From JAUNSR01 sp036655355 (GTDB lineage: Bacteria; Bacteroidota; Bacteroidia; Bacteroidales; JAUNSR01), in assembly GCA_036655355.1 (NCBI GenBank), contig JAVVQG010000007.1, positions 62,001 to 126,000 on the forward strand: 64,000 nt of DNA, written 5' to 3'. The notes beneath the pieces were generated by a model. The model did not search any database. It was not told the origin of the DNA and was given only the letters and a program-made list of their open reading frames with translations. This document shows, in pieces, positions 25,678 to 33,835 of this stretch (position 1 is the first letter of the stretch; every line of letters starts with the position of its first letter). The position numbers and the translations under genes are program-made.

Positions 25678-25913
25678 GTTTTCGTGTATTTTTCAAAAAG
25701 ACATTTAAGATTATAAAGATGGTTTTAGGTGTTGGAATAAGTTATCTCCTTATCCTCCACAAATATAAGTCAATTTAATAGAGTTTCAAATTTTTTCACC
25801 CTTAATTTCAATTTAACAAATAAGAGAACTTTTCAATTAAGTTTTATAAGCACTTGATTGTGCCTTTTAGGAGAGAAAAATGCAAACTACATCTCTTTAT
25901 GGAGGGAAATGTG

Positions 25914-25936
25914 TAATTTTGCACCTAGTAATTTTG
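25914..25936 (+). promoter_or_regulatory. tandem -7 boxes before dus
   Basis: TAATTTTG occurs at 25914-25921 and 25929-25936, 15 bases apart; no convincing -33 element. Either would place the mRNA start shortly before the ATG at 25955 and argues against the upstream in-frame ATG at 25880. Confidence 0.45.
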
Positions 25937-25954
25937 TCTCCTATAAACACAGAT

Positions 25955-26947
25955 ATGACAACAGAAAAGAAATTAAAAATTCATTTTGCACCCCTTCAGG
26001 GTCACACCGACCATTTCTACAGAAATGCCCATCAGGAGATCTTCGGAGGAATTGACACGTACTACACCCCTTTTGTCCGCTTGGAAAAAGGAAATAAATA
26101 TAGAACCAGAGAACTAAGAGACATCTTACCTGAAAACAATCGCGTACACGAATTGGTGCCTCAGATGATTGCTTCTACACCCGAAGAATTAAAGGAAATC
26201 GCATCTCTTTTTATCAAAAACGGATACAAAAGAGCTGACTTGAATATGGGCTGTCCCTTCCCGATGATTGCTAGACGACATAAAGGGTCAGGTCTCCTTC
26301 CACACGTTGAAGAGGTAAAGGCATTGATGGATGCGATTCGCGAGATTCCGGAATTACAATTCTCTGTAAAAATGAGATTGGGTTGGGAATCAGCGCAGGA
26401 GTGTCTTGACCTATTACCCATATTGAATGATGCACCTCTTGTTCACATCGGGTTACATGCTCGTTTGGGAAAACAACAATACAAAGGTGAGGTAGATATG
26501 GAAGGATTTGAAGCTTTCTACAAAGCATGTAAACATCCTCTTTTCTACAATGGTGATCTTCTCTCTATTGAAGATATTGAGCAGATACAAAATAGATTTC
26601 CGAATTTGGAAGGGGTAATGATTGGACGAGGACTTCTTTCTAACCCTGCTCTTGCACTTGAATATAGTCAGGATAAAACGTTAGAACCATTGGACAAGAA
26701 AAAACGGATGCGTGAATTCCACAATACCTTATTTGAACATTACAGTGAGTTTCTACAAGGAGACAAACAAATTCTTGAAAAAATGAAACCTTTCTGGGAA
26801 TATTTGTCAAATGAGATGGAAAAACGTACCAGAAAGAAAATTGAAAAAGCCAACAAAATCGCACACTATGAAGCAGCGGTTTCATTGGCCTTTAGTCAAT
26901 GGGGTAAAATCTCATTCGTTTCTGAGGAAGAGTCTGACGAAGAGTAA
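25955..26947 (+). CDS. tRNA-dihydrouridine synthase
   Basis: 330 residues from 25955 (MTTEKKLKIHFAPLQGHTD). TIM-barrel flavoenzyme with LNMGCPFPMIARRHKGSGLL, carrying the catalytic Cys, followed by FSVKMRLGW (FMN-binding Lys/Arg region) and IGRGLLSNPAL for the phosphate. Reduces uridines of tRNA D-loops with FMN/NADPH. The C-terminal helical part is charged. The last 36 bases are antisense to a small membrane-protein gene on the other strand. Confidence 0.9.
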   Translation: MTTEKKLKIHFAPLQGHTDHFYRNAHQEIFGGIDTYYTPFVRLEKGNKYRTRELRDILPENNRVHELVPQMIASTPEELKEIASLFIKNGYKRADLNMGCPFPMIARRHKGSGLLPHVEEVKALMDAIREIPELQFSVKMRLGWESAQECLDLLPILNDAPLVHIGLHARLGKQQYKGEVDMEGFEAFYKACKHPLFYNGDLLSIEDIEQIQNRFPNLEGVMIGRGLLSNPALALEYSQDKTLEPLDKKKRMREFHNTLFEHYSEFLQGDKQILEKMKPFWEYLSNEMEKRTRKKIEKANKIAHYEAAVSLAFSQWGKISFVSEEESDEE

Positions 26948-27175
26948 ATAAAAACCTCTCCACAGAAGCAATAACAAGACAATTATCAATATTACTGCAA
27001 TCCAAACTGGTACTCCAAAACCAAAAGAGAGAAAAAACAGAATATTTTCAACAGCTTCCATCGGGTTCAACATAGCCCAATGGAAGCTGTCTGAATTTTG
27101 AGACATTCCATAACTTAGTAGGCTAACCAAAATAAATACAGTCAGCATCGAGCAAAAGGTAAGTACAAGCTTCAT
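26912..27175 (-). CDS. small two-pass membrane protein, 87 aa
   Basis: Hydrophobic segments at about residues 3-22 and 45-75 (WIAVILIIVLLLLLWRG), with a short basic tail. The first segment could be a signal anchor. It lies 17 bases after a 56-aa membrane protein gene on the same strand, and its 3' end overlaps dus in antisense. No family recognised; the ordering implies an operon with the YwqG-like gene. Confidence 0.55.
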   Translation of the reverse strand: MKLVLTFCSMLTVFILVSLLSYGMSQNSDSFHWAMLNPMEAVENILFFLSFGFGVPVWIAVILIIVLLLLLWRGFYLLFVRLFLRNE

Positions 27176-27192
27176 AGAAAAATAGTTTAGGA

Positions 27193-27363
27193 TTAGTTCC
27201 TTTTAGCTGGTCCAATAATCAATATGATGATTAAGGCCACGACAGGTAATATTACTGCGAATATACCCCAACCTAATTGACTTCTCCCCAAAAGAGAGGC
27301 TCTTTTTACTACATAGGCAACAATTATCAGCCATACGATAATCCAAATGACTCTCCAAATCAT
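27193..27363 (-). CDS. very small two-pass membrane protein, 56 aa
   Basis: A complete ATG-to-TAA frame (start at 27363, stop at 27193-27195) coding MIWRVIWIIVWLIIVAYVVK, then a short loop with RASLLGRSQLGWG, a second hydrophobic helix and the tail GPAKRN. The two-helix design and small size recall phospholipase D-N-terminal-like small proteins, but this is only a resemblance. It sits 15 bases after the YwqG-like gene and 17 before the 87-aa gene, spacing that supports a real gene. Confidence 0.6.
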   Translation of the reverse strand: MIWRVIWIIVWLIIVAYVVKRASLLGRSQLGWGIFAVILPVVALIIILIIGPAKRN

Positions 27364-27378
27364 GACAATATGTTTTTA

Positions 27379-28257
27379 TTAATAACAATCCCAGTTATAC
27401 AATACATGTTCAAAATCCCTGGCTTGCAAATCTTTAGGACGTATAAAGAAATTACCTACTCCTTCATCTCCCCACATCACCTGTTTCTTTGCATCCGAAT
27501 CCAATTGGAGCAATAAGATGGTATAATCCGAAGTCCCCATCTCCTCATTACGCGGATCACTTTGAGTAAACAAAGGGAATCCCCCTATTCTAGAACCGCT
27601 TGCATTACATAATTCATCCATTTTATCGAGAATTTCAGAAGGAATCTGATCAATAGAGGTTACCATTGGGTCTATTACACGATAGGCTTCCAATAATGCC
27701 TTATCAAACCTGAAATCAGAAAAAGCGATCACCGATTCAGCAGGTGTGAATCCCATTTTCAACTCTTTCATAACAGGAGATACGCACTCTGAATTCAACG
27801 ATACTGGTAATTTTTTCAGTAAATGATCTTCCTTATGCAACTCTTCATGGAAAATCACTCGAAATCCGTTTTCTGTAGTCGGATTTTCCACATCCAAACC
27901 AAAAAGACAATCGGTTCCGATAAAGAATTGAAGAATACCATATTTAGGAAAACCATTCAAAGGAGGTAATTGTTCTAAATTTATCTGAGCGAGAAATCCC
28001 AAAGGCTTATCCTCTCTTCCCGACCGCAAATCCATCGGGTATTGAAAGTTCTTTGGCATATAGGGCAACCCTCCCACTTTACTGTCATAAACCGTGCAAT
28101 CCGATTCAAAAAGTGTAATGGTCACTGAGTCTTCCGATTCGAGAAACAAATCCCCCGCTAACTCTTTCTCATCCCCTTCTACATTGATTGGGGAAACCTC
28201 CTCACGATTATTCTTGTCACTTAGAATGGCACCCAATATTTTTTTCAATAATTTCAT
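27379..28257 (-). CDS. YwqG-like (DUF1963) protein
   Basis: 292 residues from the ATG at 28257 (MKLLKKILGAILS); an upstream ATG at 28302 would overlap the glycosyltransferase gene. Features typical of the family: SKVGGLPYMPKNFQYPMD, PLGFLAQINLEQLPPL, LQFFIG, and near the end GSRIGGFPLFTQSDPR with LLLQLDSD and MWGDEGVGNFFI. Members are soluble proteins of unknown biochemical role, often in small genomic neighbourhoods with toxins or secretion; nothing of that kind is seen here. Confidence 0.82.
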   Translation of the reverse strand: MKLLKKILGAILSDKNNREEVSPINVEGDEKELAGDLFLESEDSVTITLFESDCTVYDSKVGGLPYMPKNFQYPMDLRSGREDKPLGFLAQINLEQLPPLNGFPKYGILQFFIGTDCLFGLDVENPTTENGFRVIFHEELHKEDHLLKKLPVSLNSECVSPVMKELKMGFTPAESVIAFSDFRFDKALLEAYRVIDPMVTSIDQIPSEILDKMDELCNASGSRIGGFPLFTQSDPRNEEMGTSDYTILLLQLDSDAKKQVMWGDEGVGNFFIRPKDLQARDFEHVLYNWDCY

Positions 28258-28280
28258 TATCAACTTATTATTATAATCAT

Positions 28281-29375
28281 TTAAATCCTGCGCCCTTTCC
28301 ATTCCTCTTTTCTATCTTTTCTTCTTTTCAAGGATCTTCCCCAGATTTGCAGAAAAGAGAATATACGGATGGGAAACCATAACAGGTAATCAGCTACCTT
28401 ATTATTACAACAAACGGCAACTAAGATTAGTGCAATTAATTGTATAGAGAAAAGTACAAAAAATAAAAAAAACTGTCCAATCAAAAGGAGAGAAAAAGGC
28501 GATGCATAGAATATCAACCAATAAATAAAACTTGCGGTATAGCTTCCTCCAAAAAAATGGATTAAGTTCTTACTGAATCCTTTTATCGCATCTCTATAGT
28601 TTCGGTACATCCTGCAAGAAATAAGCTTAGCCCCTAAATAACAGGCTACTCTCATTTCTTTCTCTTTCATGTAACGAATAATGGAAATATCCTCTACCCT
28701 TGAAGCCTTAAACAATTCGTGAAAAAGATTCCGTTTATAACACGATCGGTTAAAGCACATCATCTGACCGTTAGCTGCAGCAAGTGAGGAGTGGTTATTC
28801 TCAGCCACCAATGATAAGGGCAAAAGAGTAAGCAGAATTGTCATCATAATCGGAACAACAATTTTCTCACCCTCCGACTGCATAACCTGAGTGGGAAAAG
28901 CACTCATCAGATCCAGATCAAACTTTTCCATATTCAATACGACAGAATCTACCAACTCGGGCATAATCCGCACATCCGCGTCAAGAAAAAGGAAATAAGA
29001 GCCCTGGGCCTGTAAGGCAAGTTGATGACAGCCATATTGTTTTCCACTCCATCCCGATTTCAATTCAGATCCTTCTATCAGCCGAATGCGGGAATCCAAA
29101 CGTTCAAACCCTCGAACAATCTGAGCTGTTGCATCTTCAGAAAGATCATCATATACAAGAATTTCGAGAGTACTATAATGTTGTTTGCAAAGATCCTCCA
29201 AGAGAAATGCAATGTTTTCAGCTTCATTCCGAGCCGGAATCAACACGGAAACCAAAGGGCATCCCGCTCTTTCCATCTGATGTGCACTGATCCGGGGAGC
29301 AAAAAACAGGTTTATAAATGCTATGACCAGAAAAAACAAATTGATTGTCAGTAGTATATAAAATATAACCATCAT
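28281..29375 (-). CDS. membrane GT2 glycosyltransferase, CrtQ/CruG/HpnB-like
   Basis: 364 residues from 29375, where an unusually strong Shine-Dalgarno-like AAGGAGGGGGG lies 5 bases upstream. One N-terminal helix, a GT2 domain (VSVLIPARNEAENIAFLLED, FLFLDADVRIMP, RVEDIS as the catalytic ED) and three C-terminal helices. The architecture matches glycosyltransferases acting on carotenoids or hopanoids at the membrane. Start overlaps the stop of the acyltransferase gene (ATGA). With the CruF-like and acyltransferase genes it forms a set that could make a glycosylated, acylated carotenoid. Confidence 0.82.
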   Translation of the reverse strand: MMVIFYILLTINLFFLVIAFINLFFAPRISAHQMERAGCPLVSVLIPARNEAENIAFLLEDLCKQHYSTLEILVYDDLSEDATAQIVRGFERLDSRIRLIEGSELKSGWSGKQYGCHQLALQAQGSYFLFLDADVRIMPELVDSVVLNMEKFDLDLMSAFPTQVMQSEGEKIVVPIMMTILLTLLPLSLVAENNHSSLAAANGQMMCFNRSCYKRNLFHELFKASRVEDISIIRYMKEKEMRVACYLGAKLISCRMYRNYRDAIKGFSKNLIHFFGGSYTASFIYWLIFYASPFSLLLIGQFFLFFVLFSIQLIALILVAVCCNNKVADYLLWFPIRIFSFLQIWGRSLKRRKDRKEEWKGRRI

Positions 29376-29995
29376 ATTTCCCCCCTCCTTATTTGTTTCT
29401 CTATACATCGATTGTAAAAATCATTATATGCGCTTTCCAGATAAGTCACTGAATTTTCATATATACAAACCGACTCAAGATAGGTTGTTACACTTAGCTT
29501 CCTATTCTCCCCAAAATCAATTAGATTTGCAACAAACAGAATTACCGGTTTATGCCGAACCCGAGAAAGAATATATTCTATCCCCCGATGGAAACGTATC
29601 GGTTTTTGATAGAGACTTTCCAAATTCCCTTGCGGGAATATCACAAGTAGGTTATTCCGTTCCTCGAGAATTGATATACTGTAAGACAATGATTCTTTTA
29701 TATCTATCGGATTATTATCAATTGAAAAAGCACCTATTTTCTTAAAAAATGGATATCTAACAAGTTGCTTTTGATGCATCATCACATAAAAACGTAGATG
29801 TAAAACTCTATTATTTAAGTTTAATAACCAGAACCCGTCCCACCAACCGATGTGATTAGAAAGTATTAATACAGAAGAATGTGGATCGAGCCATTCCCCT
29901 TCAATATGTTGTGTCTGAAAATATCCCGATGTAATTGTTTTTATAAACTTATCGAAGAACCAAACATATCCTTCCTTATGTTGAGCTTGTATCAT
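29372..29995 (-). CDS. PlsC-type acyltransferase
   Basis: 207 residues with the NHxxxxD box as SNHIGWWDG near residues 46-54 and FPQGN in place of the usual FPEGT near 119-123. Such enzymes move acyl chains to glycerolipids or, in carotenoid clusters, to sugar hydroxyls. Overlaps the preceding CruF-like gene by 4 bases (ATGA) and the following glycosyltransferase by 4 bases, so the three are translationally coupled. Lysophosphatidate acyltransferase activity remains an alternative. Confidence 0.82.
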   Translation of the reverse strand: MIQAQHKEGYVWFFDKFIKTITSGYFQTQHIEGEWLDPHSSVLILSNHIGWWDGFWLLNLNNRVLHLRFYVMMHQKQLVRYPFFKKIGAFSIDNNPIDIKESLSYSISILEERNNLLVIFPQGNLESLYQKPIRFHRGIEYILSRVRHKPVILFVANLIDFGENRKLSVTTYLESVCIYENSVTYLESAYNDFYNRCIEKQIRRGEI

Positions 29996-30678
29996 ATGAA
30001 TCTAATTCCAAGATAAATAACTACAAAAAACAAATATTGAAGAATGAATATCCAACTGCTGATTCTTTCTTTCTGTAGGAAGCGACCCCATACATAATAG
30101 GCATGAAAAATGATAGACAGAAAGAACCACATCAGGTAATTCTGAAGAGGCGGCTCTCCACCATTCCAACTCCACATCTGCATCAATGGAGCAACTTGTT
30201 CAAGAACAAGGTCATAAAGTACCATCAGCATCGCACCGGTAAAAATCCTTAGCAAAAATTTGATTTTGTTTGGTTGTTCTTTTCCAAGTTTTTCAGCAAT
30301 CAAAGTGGCAATCCGAGCACTTCCCAAAAGCAAAACAATCCAATTGACACCAATCAGTAACGGTGTTCCAAATACTTTCCACCCCAATCCATAGCCGTAC
30401 GTATAATTTCCAAACAGTACACCGGTATTTACCCCGATCATCTCAATAATGAATGTACCGAAATAGGTTATCAATAGATAATATAAATAACGGAAGGTCC
30501 CCCCTTTCCCTAAAAATTGAGGTTCCCGCCAAAGGATAAGAAGAAAATTCAATAACAACGTAAACGGTATGAGGAAGATGAACAAATTTCGCATAACCGG
30601 AAATAAAAATCCGACCGATCCAATTAAATAGAATCGCAACAAGAAAATGTCAACCTCCTTTGAATCAGGATATCTCAT
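29992..30678 (-). CDS. CruF-like carotenoid biosynthesis protein (DUF422)
   Basis: 228 residues, about seven membrane helices. Family residues visible: GTFIIEMIGVNTGVLFGNY, GLGWKVFGTPLLIGVNW, and LYDLVLEQVAP with a WSWNGGEPPLQNYLMWF segment. CruF proteins add water across the terminal double bond of acyclic or monocyclic carotenoids. First gene of a coupled three-gene operon. No phytoene synthase or desaturase lies in the window, so the source of substrate is unknown. Confidence 0.85.
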   Translation of the reverse strand: MRYPDSKEVDIFLLRFYLIGSVGFLFPVMRNLFIFLIPFTLLLNFLLILWREPQFLGKGGTFRYLYYLLITYFGTFIIEMIGVNTGVLFGNYTYGYGLGWKVFGTPLLIGVNWIVLLLGSARIATLIAEKLGKEQPNKIKFLLRIFTGAMLMVLYDLVLEQVAPLMQMWSWNGGEPPLQNYLMWFFLSIIFHAYYVWGRFLQKERISSWIFILQYLFFVVIYLGIRFI

Positions 30679-30797
30679 TCTATTTTCAAATCAATACACC
30701 GTAAAAAAACAAATCAATTGCTTCATTTAAAACGTCAGGAAACCCGTATTGTTTAAAAATACATTGTAATAAAAAAAAATATTAATGTTTGTGTTTG

Positions 30798-31838
30798 TCA
30801 ATATATATAAATTGCTTTTTCTCTTTGCTCAATCACTTCTCCGATTATTGCACATTGCAAGTGATTTGTCATTCGCAGGTCACTCAAAAGGGCATGCGCC
30901 TTATCTGCGTCTACAGCAATCAATAAACCACCCGAAGTCTGCGGATCACATGCTAATAATTTGCGGTTAGCAATGCAACTCTTCCCAAAAAAGACCGATT
31001 CCTTTACATAATTAAGATTCCGGAAAGCGCCTCCTGGAACGCATCCTTCATCAATCAAGTTTAGAACACCTTGAATAGCGGGCAATTGCAATGCATCAAT
31101 CTGAATAGTTACTCCACTTCCGCGAGCCATTTCTACCGCATGACCTAAAAGACCGAATCCCGTCACATCGGTTGCTCCTTTAACTCCATATTTTTGCATC
31201 AATTCCATACCGACTCTATTGAGTCTTTTCATCTCATGCAAAGCAGATTCATACGTTTTAGTTTCGCCCATCTTCATACGATGTGCCGCAACTGCCACTC
31301 CTGTTCCAAGTGGTTTCGTTAGAATTAATGACTGACCAGCCTTAGCGCCCGAATTTGTAATCAATTCGTCCGGATGAACCGTACCGACCACAGCTAAACC
31401 ATATTTCGGAGGATAATCTTCTATCGTATGCCCTCCCATCGTAATTGCTCCTGCTTCATTTATTTTGTCCTGACCTCCAAGTAAGATATCTTTAAGTACC
31501 TCTATCGGAATTTTATCAGAAGGGAACATATTTAGATTAAGAGCCAATAGCGGTTTTCCACCCATGGCATACACATCACTTAATGAATTCGCAGCTGCAA
31601 TTTGTCCAAATTCAATAGCATTTGAACAAACCGGAGGAAAAAAATCTGTTGTAACAATAAGTGCTGTCGATTCATTGATTCGATAAACTCCTGCATCATC
31701 ATGCGTGGAAATATCTACCATCACGTTTGAATCCCCTAGAATCGGAATGTTTTTTAACAATTTAGATAGCGTATCTGGAGACAGTTTGGCCGAGCACCCG
31801 CCATATTCTACTGTCGTAAGCAAATCAAATTCTTCCAT
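30798..31838 (-). CDS. selD: selenide, water dikinase (selenophosphate synthetase)
   Basis: 346 residues. The N-terminal glycine-rich stretch YGGCSAKLSP carries the catalytic Cys15 and Lys18 (a Cys-type, not selenocysteine-type, enzyme). AIR-synthase fold motifs include DDAGVYR, TTDFFPP, ANSLSDVYAMGG and DPQTSGGLL. Makes selenophosphate from selenide and ATP. The last gene of the selenium operon; its ATG directly follows the stop of the DUF3343 gene. Confidence 0.96.
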   Translation of the reverse strand: MEEFDLLTTVEYGGCSAKLSPDTLSKLLKNIPILGDSNVMVDISTHDDAGVYRINESTALIVTTDFFPPVCSNAIEFGQIAAANSLSDVYAMGGKPLLALNLNMFPSDKIPIEVLKDILLGGQDKINEAGAITMGGHTIEDYPPKYGLAVVGTVHPDELITNSGAKAGQSLILTKPLGTGVAVAAHRMKMGETKTYESALHEMKRLNRVGMELMQKYGVKGATDVTGFGLLGHAVEMARGSGVTIQIDALQLPAIQGVLNLIDEGCVPGGAFRNLNYVKESVFFGKSCIANRKLLACDPQTSGGLLIAVDADKAHALLSDLRMTNHLQCAIIGEVIEQREKAIYIY

Positions 31839-32108
31839 TCAATGAGATTTTGTAGTTGAAAAAGAGGGTAAATCACAGAATTCAGCATGTATTCCTTTAT
31901 TTTCAAGCATATTATGAAATTCTTTTAAATCGTATTTTTTTATAATCAAGCACATACCACATTCTGAAGACAAATTCTCAGGAACAGGCATAACACTGAT
32001 AATCAAACCCATATCACGAGCTATCTTATCCGCTTTAATTACATCCCGCGCCCCTTTAAAGAGGACGCAAACTTTACTTTTATCCCCGTCCGTTCTCATG
32101 AATAACAT
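31839..32108 (-). CDS. DUF3343 putative Se/S carrier-like protein
   Basis: 89 residues with the layout of the DUF3343 family (KVCVLFKGARDVIKADKIAR, then VPENLSSECGMCLIIKKYD), where the CGMC pair is a possible chalcogen-binding site. The family is named a putative selenium/sulfur carrier from its context. An inner ATG at 32099 is also possible. Overlaps the upstream desulfurase gene by up to 29 bases and abuts selD, so an intermediate between sulfur/selenium donor and SelD is a reasonable inference. Confidence 0.8.
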   Translation of the reverse strand: MLFMRTDGDKSKVCVLFKGARDVIKADKIARDMGLIISVMPVPENLSSECGMCLIIKKYDLKEFHNMLENKGIHAEFCDLPSFSTTKSH

Positions 32109-33216
32109 CTTTAATGGATTTAATCAGATAATTGAGATCTTCAGTCGTATGAAAAGGCGATAGAGCGATGCGAACAGTTCCGGTAGAAATGCTCCCAAGA
32201 TGTTGATGTGCCGCCGGCGCACAGTGTAATCCGCTTCGCACTTCAATACCTCTCAAACGATACAATTCAGAGGCGAATTCAGAAACACCGATAGAGAGAT
32301 GACAAAATGAAAAGAGTTCACCCTGTTGTTCTTCTACAATACTCCGATAGACTTCAATACCATCTATTGAAGCTATTTCTGAAAGACAATTTAAAAAGTC
32401 TCTTCGGGTATGCAAGGGAAGCGGTTTGTTTAAAAGAGCCCCTCTTAAACCGGCAATTCCCACTAAATTGGGAGTACCCGCTTCAAATCGGTCCGGATAA
32501 ACGAGTGGCATTTCGAAAGAGTCCGAATTACTGCCGGTTCCTCCATAAATGAGCGGTTTCAATGAATCGGGCTTTCTTGCATAGAAACCACCGATTCCCG
32601 TGGGACCGAAAAGTGATTTATGTCCCGTGAATAAGATGTAATCCACTTTTCCACTCCAATCAAGAGAGATACTTCCTGCCGTCTGTGTAGCATCTACCAA
32701 CAAAGGTAACCCGTCACACCAATCGGCTATCTCATCAATGGGTTGAATTACTCCGTTCACATTACTCTGATGGTTCACTATTACCAACGAAATAGCTGAA
32801 CGATCCATGTTCTCTAGCGCCTTGAGGTCCACAGAACCATCAGACAAAGAGGGTAAAAACTCTATCTTTAATCCCTCTTTTTTTGCGCGTTGAGTCAGTG
32901 GACGCATTATCGCATTATGTTCCATATTAGAAACAACCACACGACCATTCAGATTCAAGCCATTCAAAATCAAATTAGAAGACTCAGTGGCACTCTTTGT
33001 AAAGAAAACCGATTCACCGGATGAAATTCCCAATTCAGCAGCCAATAAATCACGACACTCCTCTACTAACGAAGTGCTTTCAAATACCCGACCATAAGCT
33101 CCACGCCCATAGGTTCCACCGATACAATTCAGGTAATTGGAAATTTCTTCTGCTACGACCGGTGGTTTAGGAAAGCTCGTACTGGCATTGTCAAAATATT
33201 TATTCATCTGAAGCAT
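32080..33216 (-). CDS. cysteine desulfurase / selenocysteine lyase-like class V aminotransferase
   Basis: 378 residues (375 if the ATG at 33207 is used). PLP enzyme: YFDNASTSFPKPP near the start, FTGHKSLFGPTG with the PLP Lys, and RSGLHCAPAAH with the active-site Cys. The family corresponds to the desulfurases found with SelD and YedF in selenium-using bacteria. It would mobilise S or Se from cysteine or selenocysteine for selD. The ATG at 33216 shares its A with the preceding stop codon (TAATG). Confidence 0.88.
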   Translation of the reverse strand: MLQMNKYFDNASTSFPKPPVVAEEISNYLNCIGGTYGRGAYGRVFESTSLVEECRDLLAAELGISSGESVFFTKSATESSNLILNGLNLNGRVVVSNMEHNAIMRPLTQRAKKEGLKIEFLPSLSDGSVDLKALENMDRSAISLVIVNHQSNVNGVIQPIDEIADWCDGLPLLVDATQTAGSISLDWSGKVDYILFTGHKSLFGPTGIGGFYARKPDSLKPLIYGGTGSNSDSFEMPLVYPDRFEAGTPNLVGIAGLRGALLNKPLPLHTRRDFLNCLSEIASIDGIEVYRSIVEEQQGELFSFCHLSIGVSEFASELYRLRGIEVRSGLHCAPAAHQHLGSISTGTVRIALSPFHTTEDLNYLIKSIKDVIHENGRG

Positions 33217-33818
33217 TAAGGATAAACAACATGCCCTGCAGTGGCTACCAATGAAGTTATTTTGTACATATTACTAATGATCCCTACTGACAATTCTTGC
33301 TTTATATTAAAAAAATCCACACAAGTCCCACAAGCAACAATTGTAACTCCTCTATTTTCAAGGTTTTGCAAAGCCACAGCACTCTCTTTGCCATTCATAG
33401 CCAATTTCACCCCACCATTATAAAGAATGACAGCCGAAGGGAGTTTCTCATTCTCTGATAAACTATTCAAGAAAGCGCGCAATAGAATCTCACCCAAAGC
33501 GTCATCTCCATTTCCCATCGTTTCCCCTTTCAATACAACGACATAATCATCTTTCGCCGGGGAAGAACAAAAACTTGCTACCTGAACATTCTCTTTCACC
33601 TCTTCTGGAATTGTAAAATGAAGTGTTCTGATGGTTCCTTCATAAATTTCACGGAAACGAATATCCAATTCGCATAAATAATCTTTCAGGTTACCGAAGG
33701 CAGTTTCATTATCTGTGATCACTTCAATTTTTTCACCAGCCTGACTTTCATCAATGGCTTTCTTAGTCATGATGAGCGGAGCGGGACAAATTTTTCCACA
33801 AGTATCTATTCTCTTCAT
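33216..33818 (-). CDS. yedF: selenium metabolism protein YedF
   Basis: 200 residues from the ATG at 33818 (MKRIDTCGKICPAPLI). N-terminal TusA/SirA-like domain with Cys7 and Cys11 in CGKICPAP, C-terminal DsrE-like domain with VACGTCVDFF. The two-domain fusion is typical of the YedF protein accompanying SelD and the desulfurase-like enzyme. Thought to carry sulfur/selenium as persulfide or perselenide. Second gene of the operon. Confidence 0.9.
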   Translation of the reverse strand: MKRIDTCGKICPAPLIMTKKAIDESQAGEKIEVITDNETAFGNLKDYLCELDIRFREIYEGTIRTLHFTIPEEVKENVQVASFCSSPAKDDYVVVLKGETMGNGDDALGEILLRAFLNSLSENEKLPSAVILYNGGVKLAMNGKESAVALQNLENRGVTIVACGTCVDFFNIKQELSVGIISNMYKITSLVATAGHVVYP

Positions 33819-33835
33819 AATAAAATATTTACAAT

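Larger units (their letters stand above)
25639..25954. other. intergenic region before the dus gene
   Basis: Contains the SDR terminator (25644-25677), about 230 AT-rich bases with no recognisable gene, and two -7-like boxes TAATTTTG (25914-25921 and 25929-25936) just before the dus start. Confidence 0.45.

Noticed and set aside
30798..31838. selenocysteine version of SelD
   Set aside because: The catalytic position is a Cys codon; no in-frame TGA occurs.
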